This document shows positions 1-9,497 of a stretch of 64,000 nucleotides of DNA, piece by piece. This DNA comes from Mesocentrotus franciscanus (lineage: Eukaryota > Echinodermata > Echinoidea > Camarodonta > Strongylocentrotidae), in the NCBI GenBank assembly GCA_037976565.1, contig CP137685.1, positions 22,658,005 through 22,722,004 of the forward strand. The letters are read 5' to 3'. A program made the translations under genes and the position numbers. Under the pieces are notes generated by a model. The model saw only the letters and a list, made by a program, of their open reading frames with translations. It ran no database searches and was not told the origin of the DNA. The first letter of the stretch is position 1. Each line of letters opens with the position of its first letter.

Positions 1-530
1 GCCTCTGAGCACTGAAAAACGCCTTCATCGGGTGCTGATCTATGAGGAGTTTGAGAGATCGCAAACCCTCCCAGTTACTTCTCAAGATTTGAAAAAAACT
101 GCTGGGGCGATCAAGTTGAAGGAGAACATTCGGAAACGGCTATTTCTCCAGAGGCTGCCCACAAAATTATGTTCAGCTCATTTTAATAGCATCAACTGGG
201 GACTCAATGGAGATCGAGAAAATCGCTGATTTAGCCGATAACATCGTAGAGACAAATTCTACATCTAATTTTCATCCTATCTGTCTTCTTCCTCTTCTTC
301 TTCTTCTTCTTCACACCCTACTCCTTTCCAGGAAATGCAGGAAATGAAAGTGAAAATATCACATCAGAAGCAAGACCGTCAAGCGCGAAGCCCCAGCTCA
401 CAATGCCATGCTGGAGGGGATTGCGATTATCACTGGCGGTTCGGTAGCGAGCCAAGAAATGTACTCCTCCCTGCACTTTCAAATCAACTTCTTCAAACCA
501 GGGAAACGACCCAGCCAGCGACTAGCAGCG
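1..530 (+). pseudogene. Gag-like region of the Ty3/gypsy relic, frameshifted
   Basis: Gag-type peptide blocks occur in different frames. RDRKPSQLL is near 54-80 and FLQRLPTK at 143-166. A third stretch just after 200 reads IEKIADLADNIVE in another frame. Near 422-480 a YHWRFG block in one frame is followed, after a single-base shift around 446-452, by AKKCTPPC in the next frame. This matches the C-terminal Gag motif of many invertebrate Ty3/gypsy elements (a Cys-x-Tyr-His ... Arg-x-Cys-x-x-Pro-Cys arrangement). Stops follow at 523-525 and 541-543. A CTT-rich microsatellite sits near 284-312. What is seen are the short peptides and frame breaks; the assignment to Gag rests on family resemblance. 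Confidence 0.7.
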
Positions 531-549
531 ACATTACGGATGAGAAACA

Positions 550-1017
550 GGAATTAGATTTCTTATAGACACTGGAACGGAAGTTAGCGTTCTTCCTCCA
601 TCGAAATCCCAGAAACATATGCACCCTTCTTCGAAATTTCATCTGCAAGCAGTTAATCGCTCAAGTATCACTACTTACGGAGAGCAAAGCCTGACTCTCA
701 ACGTCGGCCTACGCCGAGCTTGCAGGTGGATTTTTATCATTGCCGACATATCCACTCCTATCGTCGGGGCAGACTTTCTCCATCACTTTGGTTTTCTGGT
801 AGATGTGCGGAATCTCAAGCTCATCGATTCTACTACAAATCTATCTATAAGAGGCATCCTTTCTTCTTCTTCTTCTATCAGCCCCATGTTTGTCAAGGCA
901 GACGGTCAAGCTGCTTACAAATCTCTTCTTGACCAATTTCCAGACATCACACGCCCAGTCTACAAGGAGGCAAAAATGCTAGAATTAGGCATCGTCCGAT
1001 CTTTTGGCAGCAATTAG
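550..1017 (+). pseudogene. Retropepsin-like protease domain and start of RT, broken
   Basis: The frame opening at 550 reads GIRFLIDTGTEVSVLPPS (550-603), the classic retropepsin active-site block with the DTG triad at 568-576. It continues through a second strand block (IIADISTPIVGADFLHHFG, about 739-795), which is the usual GADFL motif of Ty3/gypsy proteases. It then reaches LLDQFPDI and the linker into RT (MLELGIVR, about 976-999). Translation stops at 1015-1017, where related elements normally carry a tryptophan codon before the ASPLH segment; here it is TAG. The protease would process the polyprotein in an active element, but this copy is interrupted on both sides. Confidence 0.85.
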
Positions 1018-1534
1018 GCATCCCCACTTCATTATGGTGCCCAAGAAAACCCCCGGAGACCGAGCGGTGACTACCATGCACTAAATAGAAATACAGTGCC
1101 CGATAAATGTCCTATTCCCCACCTTCAAGATTTCACCTCAGCTCTAGCAGGCAAGAGAGTTTTCTCCAAACTCGATGTCATCACAGCGTACCACCAAATT
1201 CCAGTCGATCCAGTAGACGTGCACAAAAGAGCCATCACCACACCCTTTGGGTTATTTGAATTTGGGCGCATGCCTTTTGGGCTACGAAATGCCGCACATA
1301 CAGGTACTTTTCTACTGTCTATTAATGATAGGGGAACCCGTGGTCTACCAGTTTACGCCTACATCGACGACCTCCTCATCGCGAGTGAGACAGGACATAA
1401 GAGGAACATATTCAACACCTCCAACTAGTTACTGTTCTCACGACTCGGAATACAGTGTCGTCATTAGCCCACTCAAGTGTGAATTTGGCGCATCTTCCTC
1501 ATCTTCTTCAACCGGGAATGGACTTCATTGTAGC
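1018..1534 (+). pseudogene. Reverse transcriptase fragment (Ty3/gypsy)
   Basis: Downstream of the stop, the reading passes through an indel-scarred stretch (1018-1070). It resumes as the RT fingers and palm: DYHALNRNTVPDKCPIPHLQ, then FSKLDVITAYHQIPV (about 1162-1206), then TPFGLFEFGRMPFGLRNA. The catalytic YIDDLLIAS lies at about 1360-1386. The motif set and order are diagnostic of Ty3/gypsy RT. A frame break and stop follow at 1426-1428. The remaining RT sequence to 1534 lies in another frame, and the gap removes everything after it. Confidence 0.9.
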
Positions 1535-2034
1535 NNNNNNNNNNNNNNNNNNNNNNNNNNNNNNNNNNNNNNNNNNNNNNNNNNNNNNNNNNNNNNNNNN
1601 NNNNNNNNNNNNNNNNNNNNNNNNNNNNNNNNNNNNNNNNNNNNNNNNNNNNNNNNNNNNNNNNNNNNNNNNNNNNNNNNNNNNNNNNNNNNNNNNNNNN
1701 NNNNNNNNNNNNNNNNNNNNNNNNNNNNNNNNNNNNNNNNNNNNNNNNNNNNNNNNNNNNNNNNNNNNNNNNNNNNNNNNNNNNNNNNNNNNNNNNNNNN
1801 NNNNNNNNNNNNNNNNNNNNNNNNNNNNNNNNNNNNNNNNNNNNNNNNNNNNNNNNNNNNNNNNNNNNNNNNNNNNNNNNNNNNNNNNNNNNNNNNNNNN
1901 NNNNNNNNNNNNNNNNNNNNNNNNNNNNNNNNNNNNNNNNNNNNNNNNNNNNNNNNNNNNNNNNNNNNNNNNNNNNNNNNNNNNNNNNNNNNNNNNNNNN
2001 NNNNNNNNNNNNNNNNNNNNNNNNNNNNNNNNNN
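1535..2034. other. Assembly gap, exactly 500 N
   Basis: A run of exactly 500 N, the same size as the other two gaps, so the length is a placeholder. The flanks show no overlap. It cuts off the Ty3/gypsy relic. Confidence 0.99.
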
Positions 2035-2207
2035 ATCTTGAGACTTGAGGTTGATCAGAGCTCTCCCACTTCATCAAAGCATAGAGAGTCATATACTTCG
2101 TATACGTACGTGATGCGATGATATGAGCTCTCGATCTCCCGATCCGATCCCATAGCTAAGCTCTTGAATCATGATCTAGCGCGCGAGATATAGGTATAGG
2201 TCACCTG

Positions 2208-2365
2208 ATCCACAAACTCTCCAATGGTTAATCCAGGGAGATCGCAGTGCACTCTCCCTGGATTTTCCTTCTCCAATGCGTCTATTGGTCATTAGTTGCT
2301 GGATACTCCCAGGATAATCCAGGGAGGTTGGCAATCGTATTCTCCGTGTACACAAGGCTGCTCCC
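2208..2365 (+). repeat. Dispersed repeat, copy A (inverted partner at 44775-44931)
   Basis: This ~158-bp block is the near-identical reverse complement of 44775-44931. It contains a hairpin with arms CCAGGGAGA and TCTCCCTGG around TCGCAGTGCAC, and further CTCCCTGG or CCAGGGAG words. Both copies stop abruptly at the same points, which marks a dispersed element of unknown class. No coding capacity is seen. Confidence 0.8.
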
Positions 2366-3165
2366 GCGTAGGTATACGCGCGCATGCATTGCCCACGTTG
2401 CATGCATGCCATCAAGACCTGCGAAATTCGAATTCCGGCTAGCGAAAGCCCCAGGAAACCTGCATGCAGGGCTTAATAGGGAGGTCGCTCTAGCTCACAG
2501 TGAGAGCAACGGAGATTGTGAGGCCTGACCCGGCTGAGCCGGCGCGGCTGCTGCATGTAAACGAACTGTGGTAGATCCACTCACGGTACCTGCGAGAAGC
2601 AGTGCAGTATAGACGACAATATCTCAGCCTTACACAGGATATAACGTGAGTTTCTTTAAAATCTGTTTGATCTAATTCTATGTCTGGAATGTAGAAAAAA
2701 TCACTGTCTACATGCAGTAGATCTACAGCCTAATTTAATGTTAATTGATGATAGATCTACTCGCTGTCACTGTATGTAATCATGTTTGTTATTGTTAATT
2801 TGTAATGGGAGCTGAGAAAGGGGCGCCGGGGGGGTGGCACCCGCTATAGGACCAGGCATAAACAGAATAGCCATCTGGTATGGGAATTCTTTAATAAAAC
2901 TGACTCCTTTTCCGTACACAGACGGTACTGTTTGTAGCTACACACAACTGGGGGATGTGGATAATGGCTGACTTTTGTCACAATCCGACACATAAAGTTT
3001 TGTCTCCGCGCCCCAGTCTTTCTGGTCTTGGTTTGATTTAGAAAACAATGATTAAGACTCTAAATTTGAAAGCAAATAGGTCGAGATCTAATTTTCATTA
3101 AAAGGGTCTATATAGACTACTATAAAAATTATCGGCACTATAATGATGTACTTTCGCACCGGCTT
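2366..3165. other. Intergenic, no gene seen
   Basis: AT-rich sequence with a short GC-rich patch (2525-2550) and a G-rich tract near 2820-2840. No coding region or RNA gene can be supported. Confidence 0.5.
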
Positions 3166-3253
3166 GCTTCATTCCATCACATGCAAATTGTGTGTACAGT
3201 ATAAGGAGTGGGAATGAGAAACGAATACATGCATGTGCATGATGGAATGAAGC
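3166..3253. repeat. Short inverted repeat (hairpin)
   Basis: GCTTCATTCCATCA at the left is matched by TGATGGAATGAAGC at the right, with a further TGCA in both arms. The loop is about 55 bases. It may be a very short MITE or a solo hairpin. Confidence 0.6.
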
Positions 3254-3299
3254 ACACGGTTGCACATGCACCTATATGGTGGGGCAAAACTTGGCAATA

Positions 3300-3540
3300 G
3301 TTCATTAGCGTCAATCCAAGGGGGACATGTCCCACCCCCGATTTTTCAATCCGGGGGACATAAATGTCCCCATGTTTTGTCAGAAAGAACGGGCACCACC
3401 AGGAACTACTAAAGAAAACGTTAAAAATGTGTTCTCCTTACCCCCCGCTGATTTGCCCCTGAATATTTGTTCACGAATTGCCCCCCATGCTCAAGCTCGG
3501 ATTGCGCCCTTGATTAGCGCCAACAATCGATATTAGAGAC
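3300..3540. repeat. C-rich dispersed repeat, probable MITE remnant
   Basis: The stretch with CCCCCCGCTGATTTGCCCCT and CACGAATTGCCCCCCATGCTC resembles the interior of the element at 28809-29074 and of the one near 17180-17482. The ends show a weak inverted match (CAATCCAAGGG against CCCTTGATT). A short open frame here is not considered a gene. Confidence 0.45.
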
Positions 3541-4259
3541 TGAAGTGTGAAGCTTTGCCTTTTTCTAATATAAGTTTAGGTCAATTAGACCAGCACCAGG
3601 CAGAACCAGGGGACATAGACATATTCAAGCTACATTTTAGTTAAACACTTACACTGAACTCCTTTCCTTTACCTGGGGTGGTGTTATGCTGCACAATTAA
3701 GGCATTCTCATGACATAAGCCACTTTACTGCTCATTCATTTTGTATGTACATTTGCAGGTGTACTTGTTCATTGCATGTCTGGCTAAGCCAATGTGACCC
3801 TCTCCATGCCAATGGCATTCAAAGATTTATAAAACACTGTATGTGAACTTCTTTGAATTACTGTTTGAAATCAACTGTCCAGGTATTTATGATTTTTGTA
3901 TTAAAGTATTCAGGAGCCAGGTGCATGCACACTTAATTCTGTATTTTATGTAGTGTGTTATTTATTAAGTAAAATTTATTATTATTATTAAGTAGGCCTA
4001 TTAGCGTCACCTGTGCCTGAAAGGCGAAGCGAACTGAATCACTGTAACCCTTGCTCTTGGGCCTCTCCTCCCAGTGTAACTGATTGGGGTGTGCAGGTGG
4101 ACCACTACACGGGGTTTTCCCTACTCTTATACAAATAGTACAGTGGGTTCTTACCATGCAAAGGTTGTGACCCCCACTCAGTGTTATTTAGGGTGCAGCG
4201 TATGCATGTTCCCTCCTTTGAAACACCCCTAAGTCCGGTGTGTAAAGTCAATACGGGCC
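3541..4259. other. Intergenic, no gene seen
   Basis: AT-rich sequence with a small ATT microsatellite (3975-3992) followed by TAGGCCTA. Nothing else is supportable. Confidence 0.5.
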
Positions 4260-4480
4260 GATATGTTGTGTATTACGAGCCAGACTTTGTTGCATGAAAA
4301 GTACCCCTTTACCGTAGATTTTGGGAACATGAATGCGGTCCCTCCGTTCCCGGAGTGGGGGAACAGGGAGTGGCACGTTAACACACAAGGCGGACTTCAG
4401 TCATCCGCCTTGTTGGAATCAAATTACGATCTTTGGTTTGACAGGCAGAGGATTTACCAACTGAGCCAACTCCCTCCTCC
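4260..4480 (-). repeat. tRNA-derived SINE-like fragment
   Basis: Read on the minus strand, 4475 to about 4403 has the outline of a tRNA. An A-box-like TTGGCTCAGTTGGTAAA (complement of about 4453-4470) is followed about 35 bases later by a B-box-like ATTTGATTCC (complement of 4415-4424). The remainder, to about 4260, has no tRNA similarity and would be the SINE body. It includes a hairpin AAGGCGGA/TCCGCCTT at 4388-4412. RNA polymerase III promoter boxes of this kind drive SINE transcription. The element ends are uncertain and the B box is degenerate, so an old tRNA pseudogene is the alternative. Confidence 0.6.
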
Positions 4481-4639
4481 AGTGTCAGAGTGATGCAAAA
4501 TGATTCTTCTGTAATTGAATTTGAGATTGGGGTTACACAAAAAAATTGTTTCGTAAAGGTTGCTGTGCATGACCTAAAAGAGGTTGAAAATGCTGAATTA
4601 GATAACATTTCAGAGTACAGCCCGGCCCAGGATTGTACA

Positions 4640-5091
4640 CAGGGCGCCGATCCGGGACACCCCCAAATTTTTAGGGAATCGTCCTCCCCAGAAAATTTAA
4701 AAAAATTCCCCCCCCCAAAAAAAAATGTATAACAATTAAACACTGACTAAAGACTGCAACACACTTTTAGGCTCTGGAGGGCCCAAGAGAGCAGCGTTTA
4801 GACAAATACAAATGCAAAAATCTTCTCACTCGGTTGCTACGGTCCCTCGCATACTATCCTTCAAAATGTACACATGCATATTGTAGAAAATAAAAGTGCA
4901 GTTTGAAAAAAGTATATTGCTTGTTTTTATACTATGGTTTTGCTAAGGAATGTAATTTTTTGTAATACAACAAAACTTCAAAAACCTGTGAGGGGGTAGT
5001 AATTTCCGCCACCTTCGCCCCTCTCGTTCGCTATATGCTCCCTCGTCCCTCGCATGTCGTCCCCGGTCATGAAAAGAAATCGCCACCCCTG
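4640..5091. mobile_element. hAT-like non-autonomous DNA transposon (MITE), 452 bp
   Basis: The block is bounded by a perfect 8-bp direct repeat ATTGTACA (4632-4639 and 5092-5099), the target-duplication length of hAT elements. The ends are imperfect terminal inverted repeats beginning CAGGG (left CAGGGCGCCGAT, right end in reverse CAGGGGTGGCGAT). No transposase is encoded, so it would have depended on a transposase supplied in trans. Some internal sequence is pyrimidine- and CpG-rich (about 5010-5065). Confidence 0.8.
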
Positions 5092-5099
5092 ATTGTACA

Positions 5100-5544
5100 T
5101 GTTTATTCAGAAGTTGAAGTTATGACTCACAAATTTCAATAAGGCATAGATCTATTTTGAAGTGGATTATTGATGCATGTGTACAGTGTATGATTTTGTT
5201 CAACCAAATCAACCATGTCATTAGATTAGGTCCTGAGTTGTTCTAGTAGTTTAAAATGACATTTATTACTTAGTTGTGAAGGGTATAGGCCAAAGTTTAC
5301 ACGTAGACTAAAAATTAATGCAGAATATTGATTTTGCAGTAGATTGATGTAAATTTCATCCCAATTTGAATCCAATAATAATACAAGAATCTTTAAAAAT
5401 GTCTAAAATCTTAGGTCTCCCTTATTCTCATTGCACAGTATAAACCTCGAAAGATTGGCACATCATACATGTCCCATTGTCTGTATTTGTATTATCAGGG
5501 TGCATAGAAGCATAGACATATTGACGGATGTTCTTCTGAGAATA
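5100..5544. other. Intergenic, no gene seen
   Basis: AT-rich, without recognisable coding or repeat structure. Confidence 0.5.
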
Positions 5545-5870
5545 GACTACGTCTGGCTCCACTGACCGTCTTGTACAGAGACTGAAGTGCGTCATATGGC
5601 ATAGTGAGGGGAGGTTACGTCTGTGCATTCCAAGTGTGATTGGCCGTCTCATCATGCTCAGCAGCTTCACGAAAACCTGACAGGTAAGTCCTTATATTTA
5701 TTTAGTTTAACATTGATTTTCATTTTTCAATATTATTTTTATAGTGTAGGAGAACAAGATATAGGCCTAGTTCCAGTGATGTTGTTGATTTCTTAATCAA
5801 GACATAAAGCCGAGAAAAAGAAAAACTAGGGACAAACTTATTGCCAGATTGTGGCAAAAATCGTCAGTTA
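5545..5870. repeat. Dispersed repeat, copy A (partner at 37965-38240)
   Basis: Shares with 37965-38240, in the same orientation, the block CTACGTCTGGCTCCACTGAC, then GTCTCATC...CAGCAGCTTCACGAAAAC, then a diverged AT-rich stretch ending near GACAAACTTATTGCCA. A perfect-looking splice donor (CAG|GTAAGT, 5681-5689) is present only in this copy. Element class unknown. Confidence 0.6.
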
Positions 5871-6135
5871 AATCCACTGTAGTTATGGCCACAAGGGAAC
5901 CCATACCAGACACTTTTTATGGACCCTTGGTCAGATGGAACTTTCAGCCTCTGTCATATCTATAGTCTCTTTGTCATGGCTCATTTCAATTACATGTGTA
6001 TGTGTATGTGTAATGTCAGCTCCAGTGTCCTACATAGTACATGTGTATTAAACTACATACATGGCTTCTGACACAAGTGCAAGGTTATCCATAACCCTGA
6101 CTAACCTTGTACTTTTTCACTGCTGTGATACCCTA

Positions 6136-6275
6136 CAAGCCGTATCAGGACAATCACCCCCTTGACAATCCCCCCAGAATCCCCCGAGGACAACCACCCA
6201 GAGGAAAACTACTCCCCCGGAAAATAACCCCAGTGGACAATTATACCCCCGCACCCGTGAAAAAACCCTTATACA
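6136..6275. repeat. GGACAATNACCCC-type repeat
   Basis: Starts with GTATCAGGACAATCACCCCC and continues as several imperfect copies of a 12-16-base GGACAATTACCCC-like word. It belongs to the same family as 31828-32077. Confidence 0.65.
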
Positions 6276-8992
6276 ATGGATGACTAGAATTTCATTTATG
6301 GAGAGACGGTGCCAGGTTTAAAATAAAATGTCAGAGGTAAAAATGTCAAGGTAATAATGTCAGATGTAAAAATGTGAGAGGTACAAATAAATGTAGGGAG
6401 GGAATTAGTGCCGTCATAATATCTAAGCACTTTATCACACAAAATTTCAAGATGTAAGCTACTGGGCTAGTCTATTATATTCCCTTCTTCCATATCATAA
6501 TGTATATTTTATAAATGACTGTCACTGTGGTGTATTGTACTTAATTGTACATGTCCTGAGGATGTACAATGTGGAAAAAAATTGAAACTTATATTTTGTG
6601 ATCAGGTTTTCATATATGAATTTCTAACATTTGTTTCGATTTTCTCAGTTGGTTGATGTTTTGATGTTTATTTGGTTTTGAGGAAGTAAGTACATAGAAT
6701 ATTAAGATTGAATGAGATAAAACAGGGAATCAGTTATAAAGATCGCACAGAAATTCCACAAATTCAGTCATCAGACCCGGCCATCTTCATGTTCATCTCA
6801 GCAAAGACTGTTATGACAAGAAAATATTAAGAAAAAGACACAGATGCTTTTCCCCCCTCATCAATACTTTATTACAAAAGTTTAACAAACAATATCAAAG
6901 CTTCACTTGAAGAATGTCAGATACCGGTAGTAGCTAGGCCTACATGTACCGTAGTAAACGTTGAGACATATCTAGCCAGGTTTTTGTAATGTGCTTTCGA
7001 CTTTTATGCAGTACGTTTCGAAAGGCAGAAATTATTCTATTTGTTGGTTTAAACGTGAGAGAAATACAGTTTAAGTCCCTCAAATTAAAACCTTTTTTTC
7101 CTGCCAAATTCGTGGTGACTTGTACGAATATGTACCTGCTGGAATACAGTGTATGCCAGCACACATTTATAAATCCGCACCAAATGTCGGAATATCCTTC
7201 AAACAATATTATCATGTATACAAGCAGTCTCATGATTCTATGAAATTGTACAGTAAAACTATGTTTCTGATATGTTGCTCATGAATTTGTCAATTTCAGA
7301 GTTTGCGCATGATCTCTCACAGCAAATAAAACTGACATTTTCTCCTGACTTATGTCTTTACTTCTGACATTTGTACACCGAGCCGGAGAAAAGAACGTGC
7401 ATGTACCCATGGATCTAAGCATGATAGACATGGTTCTGCGAAATTAACCATGAGAACATCATGTATTTTGGACAATATGTCAACTTAGACCTAGGAGGTG
7501 CAGCCCAGCCCAGTCAGGGCATCTGATTACTTTCCTTTGAAATGCCAAAACATGAATAATATTATTCAAAAGCTACATTTTTAAGAGTTCCAGTGAGAAT
7601 CTACTTATTACATGTACCGGTAGGTTGTGCAAACACGTGCATATATATGGAGTTAAACTGCATATGAACCCAAAGCTTTAGGACACTGTAGCATTAAAAA
7701 CATTTTTACAGAATTTGCTCCAAAGAAGTAAGGTACATACATGTATATGTATATCTTATAACATAAGATTTGCTAAAGCCCCTTTTGGGAAACCTTTTTT
7801 TTGGGGGGTCAGTTTTCAGGAAGGGTATATAGGGTTTATGTGTGCCTTTATGTTTTAATTGTAATAAGGTCATTGGCCCTCTTGCTCCTCTTTTTCTCCT
7901 TTTTTAAAAAAATAATTTCTTTGGACCCTTAGGGGAGGGGCGTCCGCAACTCGTTATTAAAGGTGGAAAACTGACTATGGCCATCTTTTTTTAAAAATTC
8001 AAACAATTGTACCAGAAAAACAAAAGATAGTCTAAATAAATCAATGGGTTTGTCTAGAACAAAAGGATATCTTAGACTTCGGACTACATGTACATGAAAT
8101 CCAGCATTATGTTATAATTGTAGTAGAATATGGGCCATGTTATTTTAGGTGCTTGCATGAAAGAAAGAAATCACTAAATGTAAAAGTTTGTCTCAAAACG
8201 TCAATTTTTAGATTAGATACAAGTGTTTCTGTAAATTTCATACTGACTCTAGATTTGTGCAGCTACATGAACATTGTAGTCCCAAAAATCTGCAGCTAGA
8301 TTATGTGAGATTTAATTGTTCAATTAGTTTGAATGCAGAACTGAACAAAGTCTCTCCAAAACACCTTCCTTTACCCTTTTGCCAATAACTCCCACGTACT
8401 TGTAAGTACACAAGGGGTTAAACTATGTAGCAGCAACAGTTTTGAATTGTGAGTGTACAAGTTTGAAAATCATCACTAGGTTAATAGTCCTTCTCAACCA
8501 AAAATTATTTTCGAAATAGTAGTCATAAAACTTGTTTGAAAATGCTTCATTTTAATAGATGGCACATATTGCACTACAATACATCTAGGAACCTGAGAAC
8601 CCTTAAACAAGCCCTTGAGCCCCAGCCACAAGAGACTTTGTCATTTGCATACATCAGTTCATACTGATTCCACATTCCAATTTTACATGTTTGAATATTT
8701 GTTTGTGGACCACCCTGAACATGTGAAAGAAAAGCCTGTTTAAAGTCTAAATTAGTCTATAACAGTATTATAAGAGAGTTGTGATGTTTTAAAAGTGGTG
8801 ATGGATTCCCTTCTGCTTTCATGATAGTAATTTCATGAAGTAATTTTGGAACTCGACTTATTTAAGTCAAATGCATCTAGAATGGTCTAGAAATCAAATT
8901 TGCCAGAAATTGTTAATATTTCTTAAGCTAGATAAATAAGAGGACCCAAAATTCCTTTTTAAGTATATATGTTTCTATACTAGGAAAGTTAG
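6276..8992. other. Intergenic, no gene seen
   Basis: AT-rich DNA containing TACCGGTA at 6922 and 7615 and TAGGCCTA at 6935. Open frames on both strands around 6940-7243 overlap each other and lack recognisable protein features. Confidence 0.5.
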
Positions 8993-9048
8993 GATACTCA
9001 GGAGAAGGGATTTATAAATCCAATTATAAATCCCTTCTCCTGAGTATC
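8993..9048. repeat. Perfect 24-bp-arm hairpin
   Basis: The left arm 8993-9016 (starts GATACTCAGGAGAAGGG) is the exact reverse complement of 9025-9048, with an 8-base loop. Pairing can extend a little outward with one bulge. See findings for possible meanings. Confidence 0.85.
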
Positions 9049-9497
9049 TAACCATTGAATAGTATTAATTACCCAAGATGTAACTAACCATGGTCAGTTA
9101 TCTTCCCATGGCCATGATATTTTGCAATTTCTTTCAATATTCATACAAATAGAGCAAACTAAGGCATAATTTTTGTTATTAATTACGTGTGCAAAGTTAT
9201 TCTTTGCATAATTTTTTACTTCAAATAAGCAGTTTCTCTATTTTGATCCCATTTCCACTATGTTGCTCTACGTGATAAAGATATCCCTTCTGCAAATACG
9301 ATCTCCTACACATAATAATGGGTCTTCCTTTTTGGTTTGATATATTATGTAATATGTAGAGCCATCCCTTGGCTTTAGTCTTTTAAGGGGGCATTTGTTT
9401 TCTCCACCCCTCCTCTGTGCAAAATTAATGACTGCGATGGATTGGAACAAGCTTTATAGTGACTTTGAGACCAAATTTGTGGACCGTCCAAAACAAG
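9049..9497. other. Intergenic, no gene seen
   Basis: AT-rich, leading into the left copy of the 8.1-kb repeated block. Confidence 0.4.

Larger units (their letters stand above)
1..1534 (+). mobile_element. Ty3/gypsy-like LTR retrotransposon relic (gag-pol, truncated)
   Basis: Three blocks appear in the order expected for a Ty3/gypsy element: a Gag C-terminal region, an aspartic protease with a DTG active site, and a reverse transcriptase with a YIDD catalytic box. The reading frame shifts several times and contains in-frame stops, so the copy cannot make an intact polyprotein. The 3' part (RNase H, integrase, LTR) is absent, because the element runs into an assembly gap at 1535. No LTR is visible in the window, and the element also starts beyond the left edge. 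Ty3-type copies of this kind are common in echinoderm and other invertebrate genomes. Confidence 0.88.

Noticed and set aside
1247..2092. Long open frames crossing 1535-2034 (and likewise 17643-18142 and 58292-58791)
   Set aside because: They are open only because N was translated as X.
4403..4475. A functional tRNA gene on the minus strand
   Set aside because: The A box is good, but the B box lacks the GGTTCGA core and no cloverleaf acceptor stem pairs; a SINE or pseudogene is more likely.
5545..5690. Plus-strand exon ending in CAG|GTAAGT
   Set aside because: The donor is absent in the homologous copy at 37965-38240, and no ORF or acceptor supports it.
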